DNA of 25,026 nucleotides from Candidatus Peregrinibacteria bacterium (GTDB lineage Bacteria; Patescibacteriota; Gracilibacteria; UBA1369; UBA12463): the NCBI GenBank assembly GCA_016215735.1, contig JACRIA010000089.1, positions 1-25,026 of the forward strand. Direction: 5' to 3'. Position numbers and translations under genes: made by a program. The notes below the pieces were generated by a model. It was not told the DNA's origin, made no database searches, and was given only the letters and a program-made list of their open reading frames with translations. Below, one piece after another: positions 1 to 6,464 of this stretch (position 1 is its first letter; each line of letters begins with the position of its first letter).

Positions 1-1
1 A

Positions 2-1171
2 AGCGAGATTTTGACTTCTGGCGAACGAGTAAAATATAATTTTGATCTTTACACTATTGACTACGAAAAACAGGAAAGAGCCGTTAAAGCGAAAAAAGAC
101 ACGGAAGTTTTTGATTATTCAAAAGGGTATATAAATTTAGTTGCTCAAGTTGAGCGAATAGACAGAGAAACCGAATATGAGGATTTAGGTGGAGTCATCA
201 AGCCGAAAACAACGACAATTCAAAAGGAAGTTTTTGGCATTGACGAAGTGGTGGCAAAAATCGTTGAAACTTTTAAGACAAGAGATTTTGAGGCAAAAAT
301 CAGATTTCCAAAAGGCGAATATGAAAAAGAACATTTGCCCCCAGAGAGCGAAATTAAAGAGATTGTCGTAAATTCAATGCGAAAAGTTGGTATAAAGAGT
401 GGAGTTTTGACGGAAGACAACGCCAACAGAATTTTCAAAGCGTTTCAAACGCTTTTCAGGGCAAGAGGTTCCACGATTGTTTTAGAAAGGACGGTAAATA
501 AACCGAAGTTAATCAGTACAAAAAAGCTTGAAAAGGAAAGTGTCGCCGTTGGCGCAATAAAGCACGGCTCAACAGTTTTCTATACCGAAAACTTCAAAGA
601 TGATTGCAGTAATGGCATGATTGATATTTTACAAGACATAATTGATGACGAAAGTTTGCCGAGAAGCGCAAGCAAAGAAGTTAATCCCTATTGTTTCAAA
701 ACGCCAGTCAATGTCGTTTTGACAAGGCAAGAACCAGAACGAAAGTTCGTTGAAGCGATTGTCGGCTCAAAAGTATGCGCAAAAGTTGACGCTTGGATAA
801 AATCGCGGGACATGGGATTTTACAGTGTTGAGTATTCATGGAGAAAAGGCGAACACCCGACACAAGGTAATTTTAATCCTGATTTTTTCTTGAAACTTGG
901 TGAAAATATCGTCGTTATTGAAATCAAGGCGGACGGTGATGATTCTGACGAAAATAAGGCGAAGTATCGCTGGGCGAAACAGCATTTCGAGACGCTGAAC
1001 GAGGAATTGAAAAAAAGTAAAATTAAACAGCGATACTTCTTCCACTTTTTGAGTCCGAATAGCTATGCCGAATTTGTAGAATATTTTTGTGACAATAGGG
1101 TTTTTGACAAGAAGTTTCGTAGTAAACTTGAGGATTTACTGGATAGGGATCAAGACGTAAAGTATAGTTAA
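2..1171 (+). CDS. Type III restriction enzyme Res subunit, C-terminal part (5' end outside window)
   Basis: The reading frame is open to the left edge, so the N-terminal helicase part of this protein lies outside the window; about 390 residues are visible. Numbered from the TTG at position 11, a PD-(D/E)XK nuclease core is seen near the C-terminus: NPDFF with Asp291, then strand VVIEIKAD with Glu304 and Lys306. An upstream helix carries Glu248 (RKFVEAI). In type III restriction enzymes such a domain follows a superfamily 2 helicase and cleaves DNA after ATP-dependent communication between sites. Family placement rests on the nuclease motif, the charged alpha-helical region before it, and the restriction-modification debris immediately downstream. 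The missing helicase motifs would confirm it. The TTG at 11 is probably internal rather than the true start. Confidence 0.75.
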   Translation, partial: SEILTSGERVKYNFDLYTIDYEKQERAVKAKKDTEVFDYSKGYINLVAQVERIDRETEYEDLGGVIKPKTTTIQKEVFGIDEVVAKIVETFKTRDFEAKIRFPKGEYEKEHLPPESEIKEIVVNSMRKVGIKSGVLTEDNANRIFKAFQTLFRARGSTIVLERTVNKPKLISTKKLEKESVAVGAIKHGSTVFYTENFKDDCSNGMIDILQDIIDDESLPRSASKEVNPYCFKTPVNVVLTRQEPERKFVEAIVGSKVCAKVDAWIKSRDMGFYSVEYSWRKGEHPTQGNFNPDFFLKLGENIVVIEIKADGDDSDENKAKYRWAKQHFETLNEELKKSKIKQRYFFHFLSPNSYAEFVEYFCDNRVFDKKFRSKLEDLLDRDQDVKYS

Positions 1172-1172
1172 T

Positions 1173-1340
1173 AAAGAACGAGGGAATAAGCCCCGTCCGG
1201 CCGGATGGGCCGTCGGCTATTTAGAAAATCCCGCAAAAAAAGAAGAAGTCAATGAATACGAAAAATAAATTGACCAGTTCGTCTATAAACTCTACGGTCT
1301 CACGCCGGAGAAGATTAAGATTGTAGAAAATAGAGAATAA
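1173..1340 (+). pseudogene. Decayed C-terminal tail of a restriction-modification protein
   Basis: The frame ending at TAA 1338-1340 reads EYEK, then an in-frame stop (TAA at about 1266-1268), then IDQFVYKLYGLTPEKIKIVE. The pattern IDxLVYxLYGLTxEEIKIVE is a common C-terminal tail of Eco57I-like and other restriction-modification methyltransferase or specificity polypeptides. No start codon and no upstream domain are present in this frame, which begins only just after the Res gene. I read it as a remnant of a partner or second restriction gene left after deletion. The stretch from about 1190 to 1216 is GC-rich (CCGGCCGG). The remnant overlaps by one base (TAATG) with a possible ATG at 1340 of the next gene. 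Confidence 0.5.
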
Positions 1341-1375
1341 TGGAGCGCCAAGAAATTTTGAGTTATAATCAAAAT

Positions 1376-2281
1376 ATGGAAAATCGCACAGCTTTTCATA
1401 TGGCATACGAGGGGCCTGCGCTCGCATCCAACGAGATGAATGTAAAGGATTTTGCCCCTGCACTTCTTGCTATTGGTGAATTGCTGGAAGACAGTAATCG
1501 CATTTTGAATGGTGAACGAGTCAAAGTAGTCGTCAATATAAAAGCAACTAGTCCCGGTTCAATACATGTAGATTTCTCTGTTGTACAAACGCTTATTGAT
1601 CAAGCAGTTTCTTTGTTTAACCATTCAGATGTGAATGCAATAATAAATGCCAAGGAACTTTTGGCATTGCTGGGTATTGGCGGCGGTAGCGGAGTTATCG
1701 GAATTATTAAGTGGATCAAAGGAAGAAAAATAAAGAGTATAGTCAAGGTAGACGCGGGGAGTTTTAAAATGGAACTTGAAGATGGTGAAGCTAGAGTAAC
1801 TTCAAATCAAGAGATAAAGTTGTTCGGTTTTCTTAAAATCAGAAAAAATGTAGAAGCGGTGGCGCGAACACCGTTAACCAAAGAGGGTATTGAAAAGGTA
1901 ATTTTCACAAGTGATGATTCAATATCTGAAATTAATCGGGAGGAAGCCGAACATTTTGTTGCCCCGTTGGTTGAAGAAGAGAAAATAGGCGAAACAGAAA
2001 CAGAAACCAATCTTCAAATTGTTAATGTTTCCTTCCAAGAAGGAGGAAAATGGAAGTTTAGTGATGGCAACGCAAACTTCTTTGCTGATATTTTAGATAA
2101 TGATTTTCTTGAAAGAGTAAGGAAAAATGAAGCAGCTTTCGCAAAGGATGATATTCTCAAGGTGAAACTTAGAAATCGGCAATATCTCTCCGATGGAGGC
2201 ATAAAAGCCGACTATACCATTTTGAAAGTTATTGAACATCGAAGTGCCGCGGTTCAAATTAAACTGCCTTTTCAAAACTAA
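1376..2281 (+). CDS. Conserved hypothetical protein (about 302 aa), unknown function
   Basis: I do not recognise a named domain. The N-terminal part has an alpha/beta look with MAYEGPAL, a helical FAPALLAIGELLEDSNRILNG, then a strand-rich VKVVVNIKATSPGSIHVDF. Next comes a short hydrophobic glycine-rich helix (LLALLGIGGGSGVIGIIKWI) that could be a membrane-interacting segment, and an acidic C-terminal half. I recall unnamed bacterial proteins with this arrangement (GSF/GSI-VDFSVVQ followed by a hydrophobic helix and K-rich turn), but no function. The start at 1376 is preferred because a TATAAT at 1364-1369 would place the transcript start on that ATG; an in-frame ATG at 1340 is the alternative and would add 12 residues. 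The gene sits between restriction debris and a toxin-antitoxin locus, so a role in defence is possible but unproven. Confidence 0.75.
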   Translation: MENRTAFHMAYEGPALASNEMNVKDFAPALLAIGELLEDSNRILNGERVKVVVNIKATSPGSIHVDFSVVQTLIDQAVSLFNHSDVNAIINAKELLALLGIGGGSGVIGIIKWIKGRKIKSIVKVDAGSFKMELEDGEARVTSNQEIKLFGFLKIRKNVEAVARTPLTKEGIEKVIFTSDDSISEINREEAEHFVAPLVEEEKIGETETETNLQIVNVSFQEGGKWKFSDGNANFFADILDNDFLERVRKNEAAFAKDDILKVKLRNRQYLSDGGIKADYTILKVIEHRSAAVQIKLPFQN

Positions 2282-2334
2282 CGATATATGCAAATTTGCT
2301 AGTATTCGATTTTTATCTTACAAAACCGCGCCCT

Positions 2335-2373
2335 GCGAACTTCCGCGTCGCGAACTCCCGCGCCGCAAACTTG
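2335..2373 (+). repeat. Short 15-bp tandem repeat (about 2.6 copies)
   Basis: Units start at 2335 (GCGAACTTCCGCGTC), 2350 (GCGAACTCCCGCGCC) and 2365 (GCAAACTTG, partial). It is GC-rich within an otherwise AT-rich spacer and lies just upstream of the nested-hairpin repeat copies. No coding function is evident, although the three units stay in one frame. Confidence 0.6.
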
Positions 2374-2396
2374 AAAAAAATTCTGCATTGTCCGAT

Positions 2397-2451
2397 CACG
2401 CCGTTCGCCGCAGGCGAACACAGGCGCTGCGAATAAACGCGCCGAAGGCGC
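2397..2451 (+). repeat. Nested-hairpin repeat, copy A plus adjoining small hairpin
   Basis: Copy A reads ACGCCG, then a perfect stem TTCGCC-GCA-GGCGAA (2404-2418), then CACAGGCGC (to 2427). The outer CGCC and GGCG can pair around the inner stem. A second hairpin GCGCC-GAA-GGCGC follows at 2439-2451. This is the same architecture as the copies at 2666, 2713, 7096 and 19866. The conserved tail motif is absent here, so the copy appears truncated. Confidence 0.7.
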
Positions 2452-2499
2452 ACCAAAAATTTAAAAGCATTGGGCCGCCGGAGAATTTCTTTGGCAAAA

Positions 2500-2628
2500 A
2501 TGGATAGAGCGGAATATCTGGAAATACAGCGGGAAATAGAAAGCCTCTGCGAAAAAGAAGAAATGTCAAACATTTTTACAAAAATGGCCAATGGTAAAGA
2601 AATTATGCTTAAAAGTAAAACATATTGA
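2500..2628 (+). CDS. Small ORF or gene remnant (42 aa)
   Basis: From ATG 2500 the frame encodes 42 residues, beginning MDRAEYLEIQREIESLCEKE and ending at TGA 2626-2628. The frame stays open upstream through a basic stretch (LGRRRISLAK) as far as the repeat copy A2. Composition is that of a real charged, helical protein rather than random sequence. It could be the tail of a gene cut off by repeat insertion, or a short gene. Its last codons overlap the -35 box of the promoter for the Panacea operon. I do not recognise a family. Confidence 0.3.
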   Translation: MDRAEYLEIQREIESLCEKEEMSNIFTKMANGKEIMLKSKTY

Positions 2629-2653
2629 CAATACGTTTTTAAAAGAATATAAT
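2625..2653 (+). promoter_or_regulatory. Sigma-70-type promoter of the Panacea toxin-antitoxin operon
   Basis: Consensus TTGACA (2625-2630), a 17-nt spacer and consensus TATAAT (2648-2653). Transcription would begin near 2660, giving a leader of about 130 nt that contains two nested-hairpin repeats before the ATG at 2792. Confidence 0.75.
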
Positions 2654-2665
2654 GTTTTTGCATTC

Positions 2666-2691
2666 ACGCCGCGCCGAAGGCGCACAGGCGC
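2666..2691 (+). repeat. Nested-hairpin repeat, copy B
   Basis: ACGCC, then the stem GCGCC-GAA-GGCGC, then ACAGGCGC. It is a short version of the dispersed element and lies immediately after the -10 box of the Panacea operon promoter, so it would be transcribed at the 5' end of the leader. Confidence 0.65.
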
Positions 2692-2712
2692 TATTAACAA
2701 GCTGTCGCGAAC

Positions 2713-2768
2713 ACGCCGTCCACCGGAGGCGGACACAGGCGCATATAAAAAAAGAATTAAGCGACTCC
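2713..2768 (+). repeat. Nested-hairpin repeat, copy C with conserved tail
   Basis: ACGCCG, an imperfect stem TCCACC-GGA-GGCGGA (2719-2733), CACAGGCGC (to 2742), then an AT-rich spacer and the tail AAGCGACTCC (2759-2768). The tail begins 17 nt after the outer arm, the same spacing as in the copies at 7096 and 19866. It ends 23 nt before the antitoxin start codon. Confidence 0.7.
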
Positions 2769-2791
2769 GTTAAAAAATAACCCCATTCCCT

Positions 2792-3484
2792 ATGAAAAAT
2801 CTCATTATTAAGCTGCGTAAGTCAGCAGGCCTTTCCCAAGAAGAACTGTCGCAAAAGATCGGTATATCGCGGCCCACACTTATTTCCATCGAAAAAGGCG
2901 AACGCGACATCACTCTTACTGAATTGAAAAAGATTTCCGAAATTTTTGATATTCCGATTGAGATTATTCTTGACGAAGAATTGGAGATTTCTCAAAAGAT
3001 AGATTTGCAAAAATTCAGTGAGAAATCTTTTCAAAAGTTTCATAATCTCATTTTGCAGTGCATTAAATACGGAGCGGATGAGGATGGCAAAATAACAAAA
3101 ACAAAGCTGGCAAAGCTGGTTTATCTTTGCGATTTCGCAAGTTATTATAAATTTCTTAATCCTATTTCCGGTTTTGAATATCGCAAGCTTGATCAAGGGC
3201 CGGTTGCAATTGAGTTTTTTGATATTATTGATAGCAACGAGTCGATTTGTGTGGAAAAAAAGGGCAAAGCAATGATGGTTTCTCTCGTGGAACAGCCGGA
3301 TGACAATGCCCTTAATCCTGAAGAACAGAAACTTGTGCAAGCTGTCTGCAAAAAGTGGAGGAAAGCGGATACACAGAAGCTCGTAGATTTTACGCATAAT
3401 CAAATTCCGTGGAAAGTATGCAAAAACAGGGAAGTAATCCCTTACACGCTTATTAATAACGAAGCGCCTGAAAATGTTTATTAA
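2792..3484 (+). CDS. Panacea-domain antitoxin with N-terminal XRE helix-turn-helix
   Basis: Residues 1-60 form an XRE/Cro-type helix-turn-helix (SQEELSQKIGISRPTLISIE). Residues about 80-225 are a Panacea domain (formerly DUF4065, SocA-like), with ITKTKLAKLVYLCDF at 101-115, a GPV turn at 136-138, and the C-terminal HNQIPWKVCKNREVIPYTLI. Panacea proteins are antitoxins that neutralise many unrelated toxins encoded beside them. The HTH fusion suggests the protein also represses its own operon. The stop overlaps the toxin start by 11 bp, as expected for a coupled antitoxin-toxin pair. A strong promoter lies at 2625, and no Shine-Dalgarno sequence precedes the ATG. Confidence 0.88.
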   Translation: MKNLIIKLRKSAGLSQEELSQKIGISRPTLISIEKGERDITLTELKKISEIFDIPIEIILDEELEISQKIDLQKFSEKSFQKFHNLILQCIKYGADEDGKITKTKLAKLVYLCDFASYYKFLNPISGFEYRKLDQGPVAIEFFDIIDSNESICVEKKGKAMMVSLVEQPDDNALNPEEQKLVQAVCKKWRKADTQKLVDFTHNQIPWKVCKNREVIPYTLINNEAPENVY

Positions 3485-3887
3485 AGATTTATTTTTTCAG
3501 GTAGATTTTTCTTCGTATGCGGAAACGCATTTTTGTAAAGATTTTTATAAAAAATACAAGGGTAAACAATGGGTTGAAACCAAAAGGACGATTACCGACA
3601 CCCTGCAAAGAGCTTTTCTTGTTCAGCAAACAAGCCTTATTGATGCATTAAGCTACTCGCAGGAAGATAATATTGGGATCTTCAAGTTTGATTTTAAAAT
3701 AGCGGGAACAAACTTTTCGCCAAAAACATCGGGTAATCGTGTTATTTTTTCACTTTGCAATAACACCGGAAAAATCAATATTTTACTTGTTTACGGGAAG
3801 ACTCATTGCGATAAAAAACATTCGGAAACACAATGGATTTTTGAGCATGTAAAAGGGAATTTTCCAGAGTACAGGAAATATTGTTGA
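3474..3887 (+). CDS. RelE/ParE-like toxin of the Panacea (PanAT) pair
   Basis: A 137-residue protein whose start lies inside the antitoxin gene (11-bp overlap). The N-terminal half is basic and helical (FYKKYKGKQWVETKRTITDTL). The C-terminal half shows the strand pattern of the RelE/ParE fold: IFKFDFKIAG, NRVIFSLCN and KINILLVYGKTHC, then a terminal helix ETQWIFEHVKGNFPEY. RelE-type toxins usually cut mRNA on the ribosome, and ParE-type toxins poison gyrase. The sequence alone does not tell which applies, and no catalytic residue set is certain. Operon position beside a Panacea antitoxin is the strongest evidence that it is a toxin. Confidence 0.72.
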   Translation: MFIKDLFFQVDFSSYAETHFCKDFYKKYKGKQWVETKRTITDTLQRAFLVQQTSLIDALSYSQEDNIGIFKFDFKIAGTNFSPKTSGNRVIFSLCNNTGKINILLVYGKTHCDKKHSETQWIFEHVKGNFPEYRKYC

Positions 3888-3940
3888 TAAATTTTTATAA
3901 AATTTGGCGAAGTTAAATATGCCGGATCCAAAATATCACA

Positions 3941-3969
3941 TTCAAAAAACAATCCGGAAATGATATAAA
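3941..3969 (+). promoter_or_regulatory. Candidate promoter for the pRiA4b-like gene
   Basis: TTCAAA (3941-3946), a 17-nt spacer and TATAAA (3964-3969). Transcription would start near 3976, leaving about 36 nt before the ATG at 4012. The match is moderate in a very AT-rich spacer. Confidence 0.35.
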
Positions 3970-4011
3970 ATAAGTATAAATTCGCATCAATAATTTAAAC
4001 AATATAATATA

Positions 4012-4611
4012 ATGCCAAAAATAGATGAAGGAGACTTCTACAAGTCCATCAACCAAGCAATATCGGAGAATCGGCATGTTGCTTATCTTCAGGAAGTAAT
4101 CAACAAATATGAAGAGTATAAAAAAGAGTTTGGGAAAATTTTCACTTCAAAAAATCCCAATAATTCCATTTATAAATTTCATGTAACATACCTCTTAAAA
4201 AAGCCTGTTTGGCGGGATATAGAGCTTTTTGGAGAACAAACATTTTTAGATCTGGCAGAGACGATTATTTATTCCATGGGCTGGGACAACGATCACATGC
4301 ATGGATTTGAGATCCCCGGGCAAAAAAGATTGCCGGACCCGTTTTTCACAGGATCTTCAAATGCTTTTTTTGCTCCGGGCTGGGAAGACGATCCTCATCC
4401 TACATACAAAACAGACGAAATTTGTATTCAAGATATCGACTATAACAAAATACCTAAACTCGATTTTATTTTTGATTTTGGGGATGAGCACCGATTCGAC
4501 ATTGAATTCAAAGGCAGTCGTGAACCAAAGAAGAAAGAAAGGATTGATGATTTCCCGAAGGTTGTTGATCAGCGTGGTATTGGTCCGGAACAATATCTTG
4601 AATGTGAATAA
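4012..4611 (+). CDS. Plasmid pRiA4b ORF-3-like family protein
   Basis: The 199-residue product carries the pRiA4b ORF-3 pattern: strand IYKFHVTYLLKKPVWRDIEL (53-72), helix FLDLAETIIYSMGW, HMHGFEI, then LDFIFDFGDEHRFDIEF (150-166) with the typical F-x-Y/F-D-F-G-D motif. VDQRGIGPEQY lies near the C-terminus. The family is common on plasmids and mobile elements, and its biochemical role is unknown. The helical first 45 residues precede the domain. The helicase gene begins 53 nt downstream on the same strand, so the two may be cotranscribed. No Shine-Dalgarno sequence is present. Confidence 0.8.
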   Translation: MPKIDEGDFYKSINQAISENRHVAYLQEVINKYEEYKKEFGKIFTSKNPNNSIYKFHVTYLLKKPVWRDIELFGEQTFLDLAETIIYSMGWDNDHMHGFEIPGQKRLPDPFFTGSSNAFFAPGWEDDPHPTYKTDEICIQDIDYNKIPKLDFIFDFGDEHRFDIEFKGSREPKKKERIDDFPKVVDQRGIGPEQYLECE

Positions 4612-4664
4612 ACCATCATAAATTTGGAAAGAATGGAAAACCTTTTTTATTTAGAGAAACAATC

Positions 4665-6260
4665 ATGATGAAAATCCGCAAAAAATCAGCCAAGACCGAA
4701 AGGGAAATAATAGAGATTAACCCCGACTTCGCCCGCGCGCTTGACTTTCTTGAAAACACAAATAAAAACCTTTTTATCACCGGCAAGGCCGGAACCGGAA
4801 AATCCACACTGCTTCAGTATTTTCGAGGAAACACCGCTAAAAATGTAGTGGTGCTGGCTCCTACGGGTGTGGCTGCCCTGAATGTAAATGGCCAAACCAT
4901 ACATTCTTTCTTTCGTTTTCCTCCTCATATCACTATCCAATCGGTCGCAAAACAGCCGCCTTCCCAAAAACTTAAAGAATTATTGGAAAAAGTCGATACG
5001 ATAGTGATTGACGAGGTTTCCATGGTGAGGGCGGATTTGATGGATTGCATTGATGCGGCGCTGCGTTTTTATAGAAGAAATAAACAGCCGTTCGGCGGCC
5101 TGCAAATGGTATTTATCGGTGATCTATACCAACTGCCGCCCGTGGTTTCCGGTGAAGAGGAACATGAACTTTTTCGGACATATTACAACAGTCCTTATTT
5201 TTTCGATGCCAAAGTATTGGGGAGTATTGAAATGGAATTTATGGAACTCAACAAAATTTATCGTCAGAAGGATCAGGATTTTATTGATTTATTGAATAAA
5301 ATTCGCAACAGTTCTATTGAGGAACAGGACATTTTGCGCCTCAACACGCGTTTCAACTCCAATTTTGATCTCGATGACAGCGACGGAGATTTCTACATCA
5401 CTCTTACTACCACCAACGTTTCCGCCGATGCCATCAATTATAAAAAATTATCCCGATTGAAAAGCAAACTGAAAATCTATCATGGCGAAGTCACAGGCGA
5501 GTTTGATAATAAGCACCTGCCGACCGCGATGGATCTCGACGTCAAAATCGGTGCCCAGATTATGTTGCTCAGTAATGATTCCGGAAAACGATGGGTAAAC
5601 GGCAGTATCGGGAAAGTAATTGAGATTAAGTACGACCGTGAATCGGAGGAGGATGTTGTTGTTGTGCGTCTTAATAATGGGAAAACGGTTGACGTCACAC
5701 CTTACACTTGGGAAGTTTTTCGCTATTTTTTTAACAGGAAAGCGGGGCATCTGGATGTTGAAATTGTCGGTTCTTTTACACAATATCCTTTTCGTCTGGC
5801 ATGGGCGGTTACTATTCATAAAAGTCAGGGAAAAACTTTTGATAATGTTGTAGTTGATATTGGACAAGGCAGCTTTGTACAGGGGCAAGTGTATGTTGCA
5901 ATAAGCCGCTGCACCAGTTTTCAGGGATTGGTGCTCAAGAAGCCGATTCATAAAAAACACATCTGGATTGATTATCATATCATACGTTTTTTGACGCGCT
6001 ATCAGTATAAAATTTCCGAGAAAGAAATGCCTTTGAATGCAAAAATACGGCGTATTAAAGAGGCCATAGGAAAGGGAGAAGCTATAGAAATCACTTACTT
6101 AAAAACGAACGATACTAAGTCTCATAGAAAGATAGAGCCACGCTACGTTGGCGATATGGAATATTTGGGGAAAACATTTCTTGGGATCGAGGCCTACTGC
6201 TTGAAACGTAAAGATATGCGAAATTTTAGAGTTGATCGTATTTTGGAAATTAAAAAATAA
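4665..6260 (+). CDS. Pif1-like DNA helicase with C-terminal WYL domain
   Basis: A 531-residue superfamily 1B helicase. Walker A is GKAGTGKST (40-48), motif Ia APTGVAA (65-71), Walker B VIDEVSM (114-120), motif III GDLYQLPPV (152-160), motif V TIHKSQGKTFD (383-393) and motif VI VAISRC (411-416). These match Pif1/RecD2-type 5'-3' helicases. After about residue 474 a strand-rich tail (EITYLKTNDTKSH, then FLGIEAYCLKRKDMRNF and RVDRI) has the character of a WYL domain, a ligand- or nucleic-acid-binding module found in many defence regulators. The helicase could resolve replication barriers. The WYL fusion and the surrounding island suggest an anti-phage or element-borne role instead. Two ATGs are adjacent at 4665 and 4668, and the choice between them is arbitrary. 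Confidence 0.88.
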   Translation: MMKIRKKSAKTEREIIEINPDFARALDFLENTNKNLFITGKAGTGKSTLLQYFRGNTAKNVVVLAPTGVAALNVNGQTIHSFFRFPPHITIQSVAKQPPSQKLKELLEKVDTIVIDEVSMVRADLMDCIDAALRFYRRNKQPFGGLQMVFIGDLYQLPPVVSGEEEHELFRTYYNSPYFFDAKVLGSIEMEFMELNKIYRQKDQDFIDLLNKIRNSSIEEQDILRLNTRFNSNFDLDDSDGDFYITLTTTNVSADAINYKKLSRLKSKLKIYHGEVTGEFDNKHLPTAMDLDVKIGAQIMLLSNDSGKRWVNGSIGKVIEIKYDRESEEDVVVVRLNNGKTVDVTPYTWEVFRYFFNRKAGHLDVEIVGSFTQYPFRLAWAVTIHKSQGKTFDNVVVDIGQGSFVQGQVYVAISRCTSFQGLVLKKPIHKKHIWIDYHIIRFLTRYQYKISEKEMPLNAKIRRIKEAIGKGEAIEITYLKTNDTKSHRKIEPRYVGDMEYLGKTFLGIEAYCLKRKDMRNFRVDRILEIKK

Positions 6261-6270
6261 CCCCCTGACC

Positions 6271-6298
6271 TTTCTGGTATAGTCAACTATACTAGAAA
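6271..6298 (+). promoter_or_regulatory. Long inverted repeat upstream of the first AbiE operon
   Basis: Arms 6271-6283 and 6286-6298 pair over 13 bp with one mismatch around a 2-nt centre. The core GTATAGT-CA-ACTATAC is a perfect palindrome. It follows the helicase stop closely but has no U tract, so an operator is more likely than a terminator. The half-sites ATAGT and ACTAT recur at the AbiE start. A further 8-bp palindrome, TACTAGTA, lies at 6306-6313. Confidence 0.45.
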
Positions 6299-6423
6299 CA
6301 TACCCTACTAGTATATCCAAATATATACGAACAAGAAACTGGTCCAATATTTACAACAGTGTAATTCGGTAGATTAGCAATAAATTGTAAAAATCTTTTA
6401 CAAAGATCGAATAAAATATCATA

Positions 6424-6452
6424 TTGACATTGTATTTCATTTCTGATACACT
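6424..6452 (+). promoter_or_regulatory. Promoter of the first AbiE operon
   Basis: TTGACA (6424-6429), a 17-nt spacer and TACACT (6447-6452). Transcription would start near 6459, only about 6 nt before the ATG at 6465. Confidence 0.7.
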
Positions 6453-6463
6453 ATTGTCATAGT
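6450..6463 (+). promoter_or_regulatory. Candidate AbiEi operator over the -10 and transcription start
   Basis: The inverted repeat ACTAT-TGTC-ATAGT covers the end of the -10 box, the predicted transcription start, and the base before the start codon. It shares the half-site ACTAT with the larger palindrome at 6271-6298. AbiEi antitoxins of characterised AbiE systems bind inverted repeats and repress their own operon. Confidence 0.4.
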
Positions 6464-6464
6464 T

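Noticed and set aside
2232..2507. Frame of about 91 codons across the repeat-rich spacer
   Set aside because: It overlaps the preceding gene's end and consists mainly of translated repeats (PRRELPRR, RRRRTQAL); there is no domain and no start signal.
2397..2768. CRISPR-like array in the clustered repeats
   Set aside because: The units are palindromic and variable, spacers are not uniform, and no cas genes are present.
2591..2773. Frame of about 60 codons downstream of the small ORF
   Set aside because: It spans the promoter and two repeat copies and is simply translated repeat.
4003..4008. TATAAT just before the pRiA4b-like gene as its -10 box
   Set aside because: It would start transcription about 3 nt downstream of the ATG at 4012; the upstream TTCAAA-17-TATAAA fits better.
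5448..5978. Long antisense frame of 176 codons within the helicase gene
   Set aside because: It is a shadow of the Pif1 coding frame, with no family features and no promoter.
6271..6298. Intrinsic terminator of the helicase gene
   Set aside because: The stem is AT-rich and lacks a following U tract; the recurring half-sites favour an operator.
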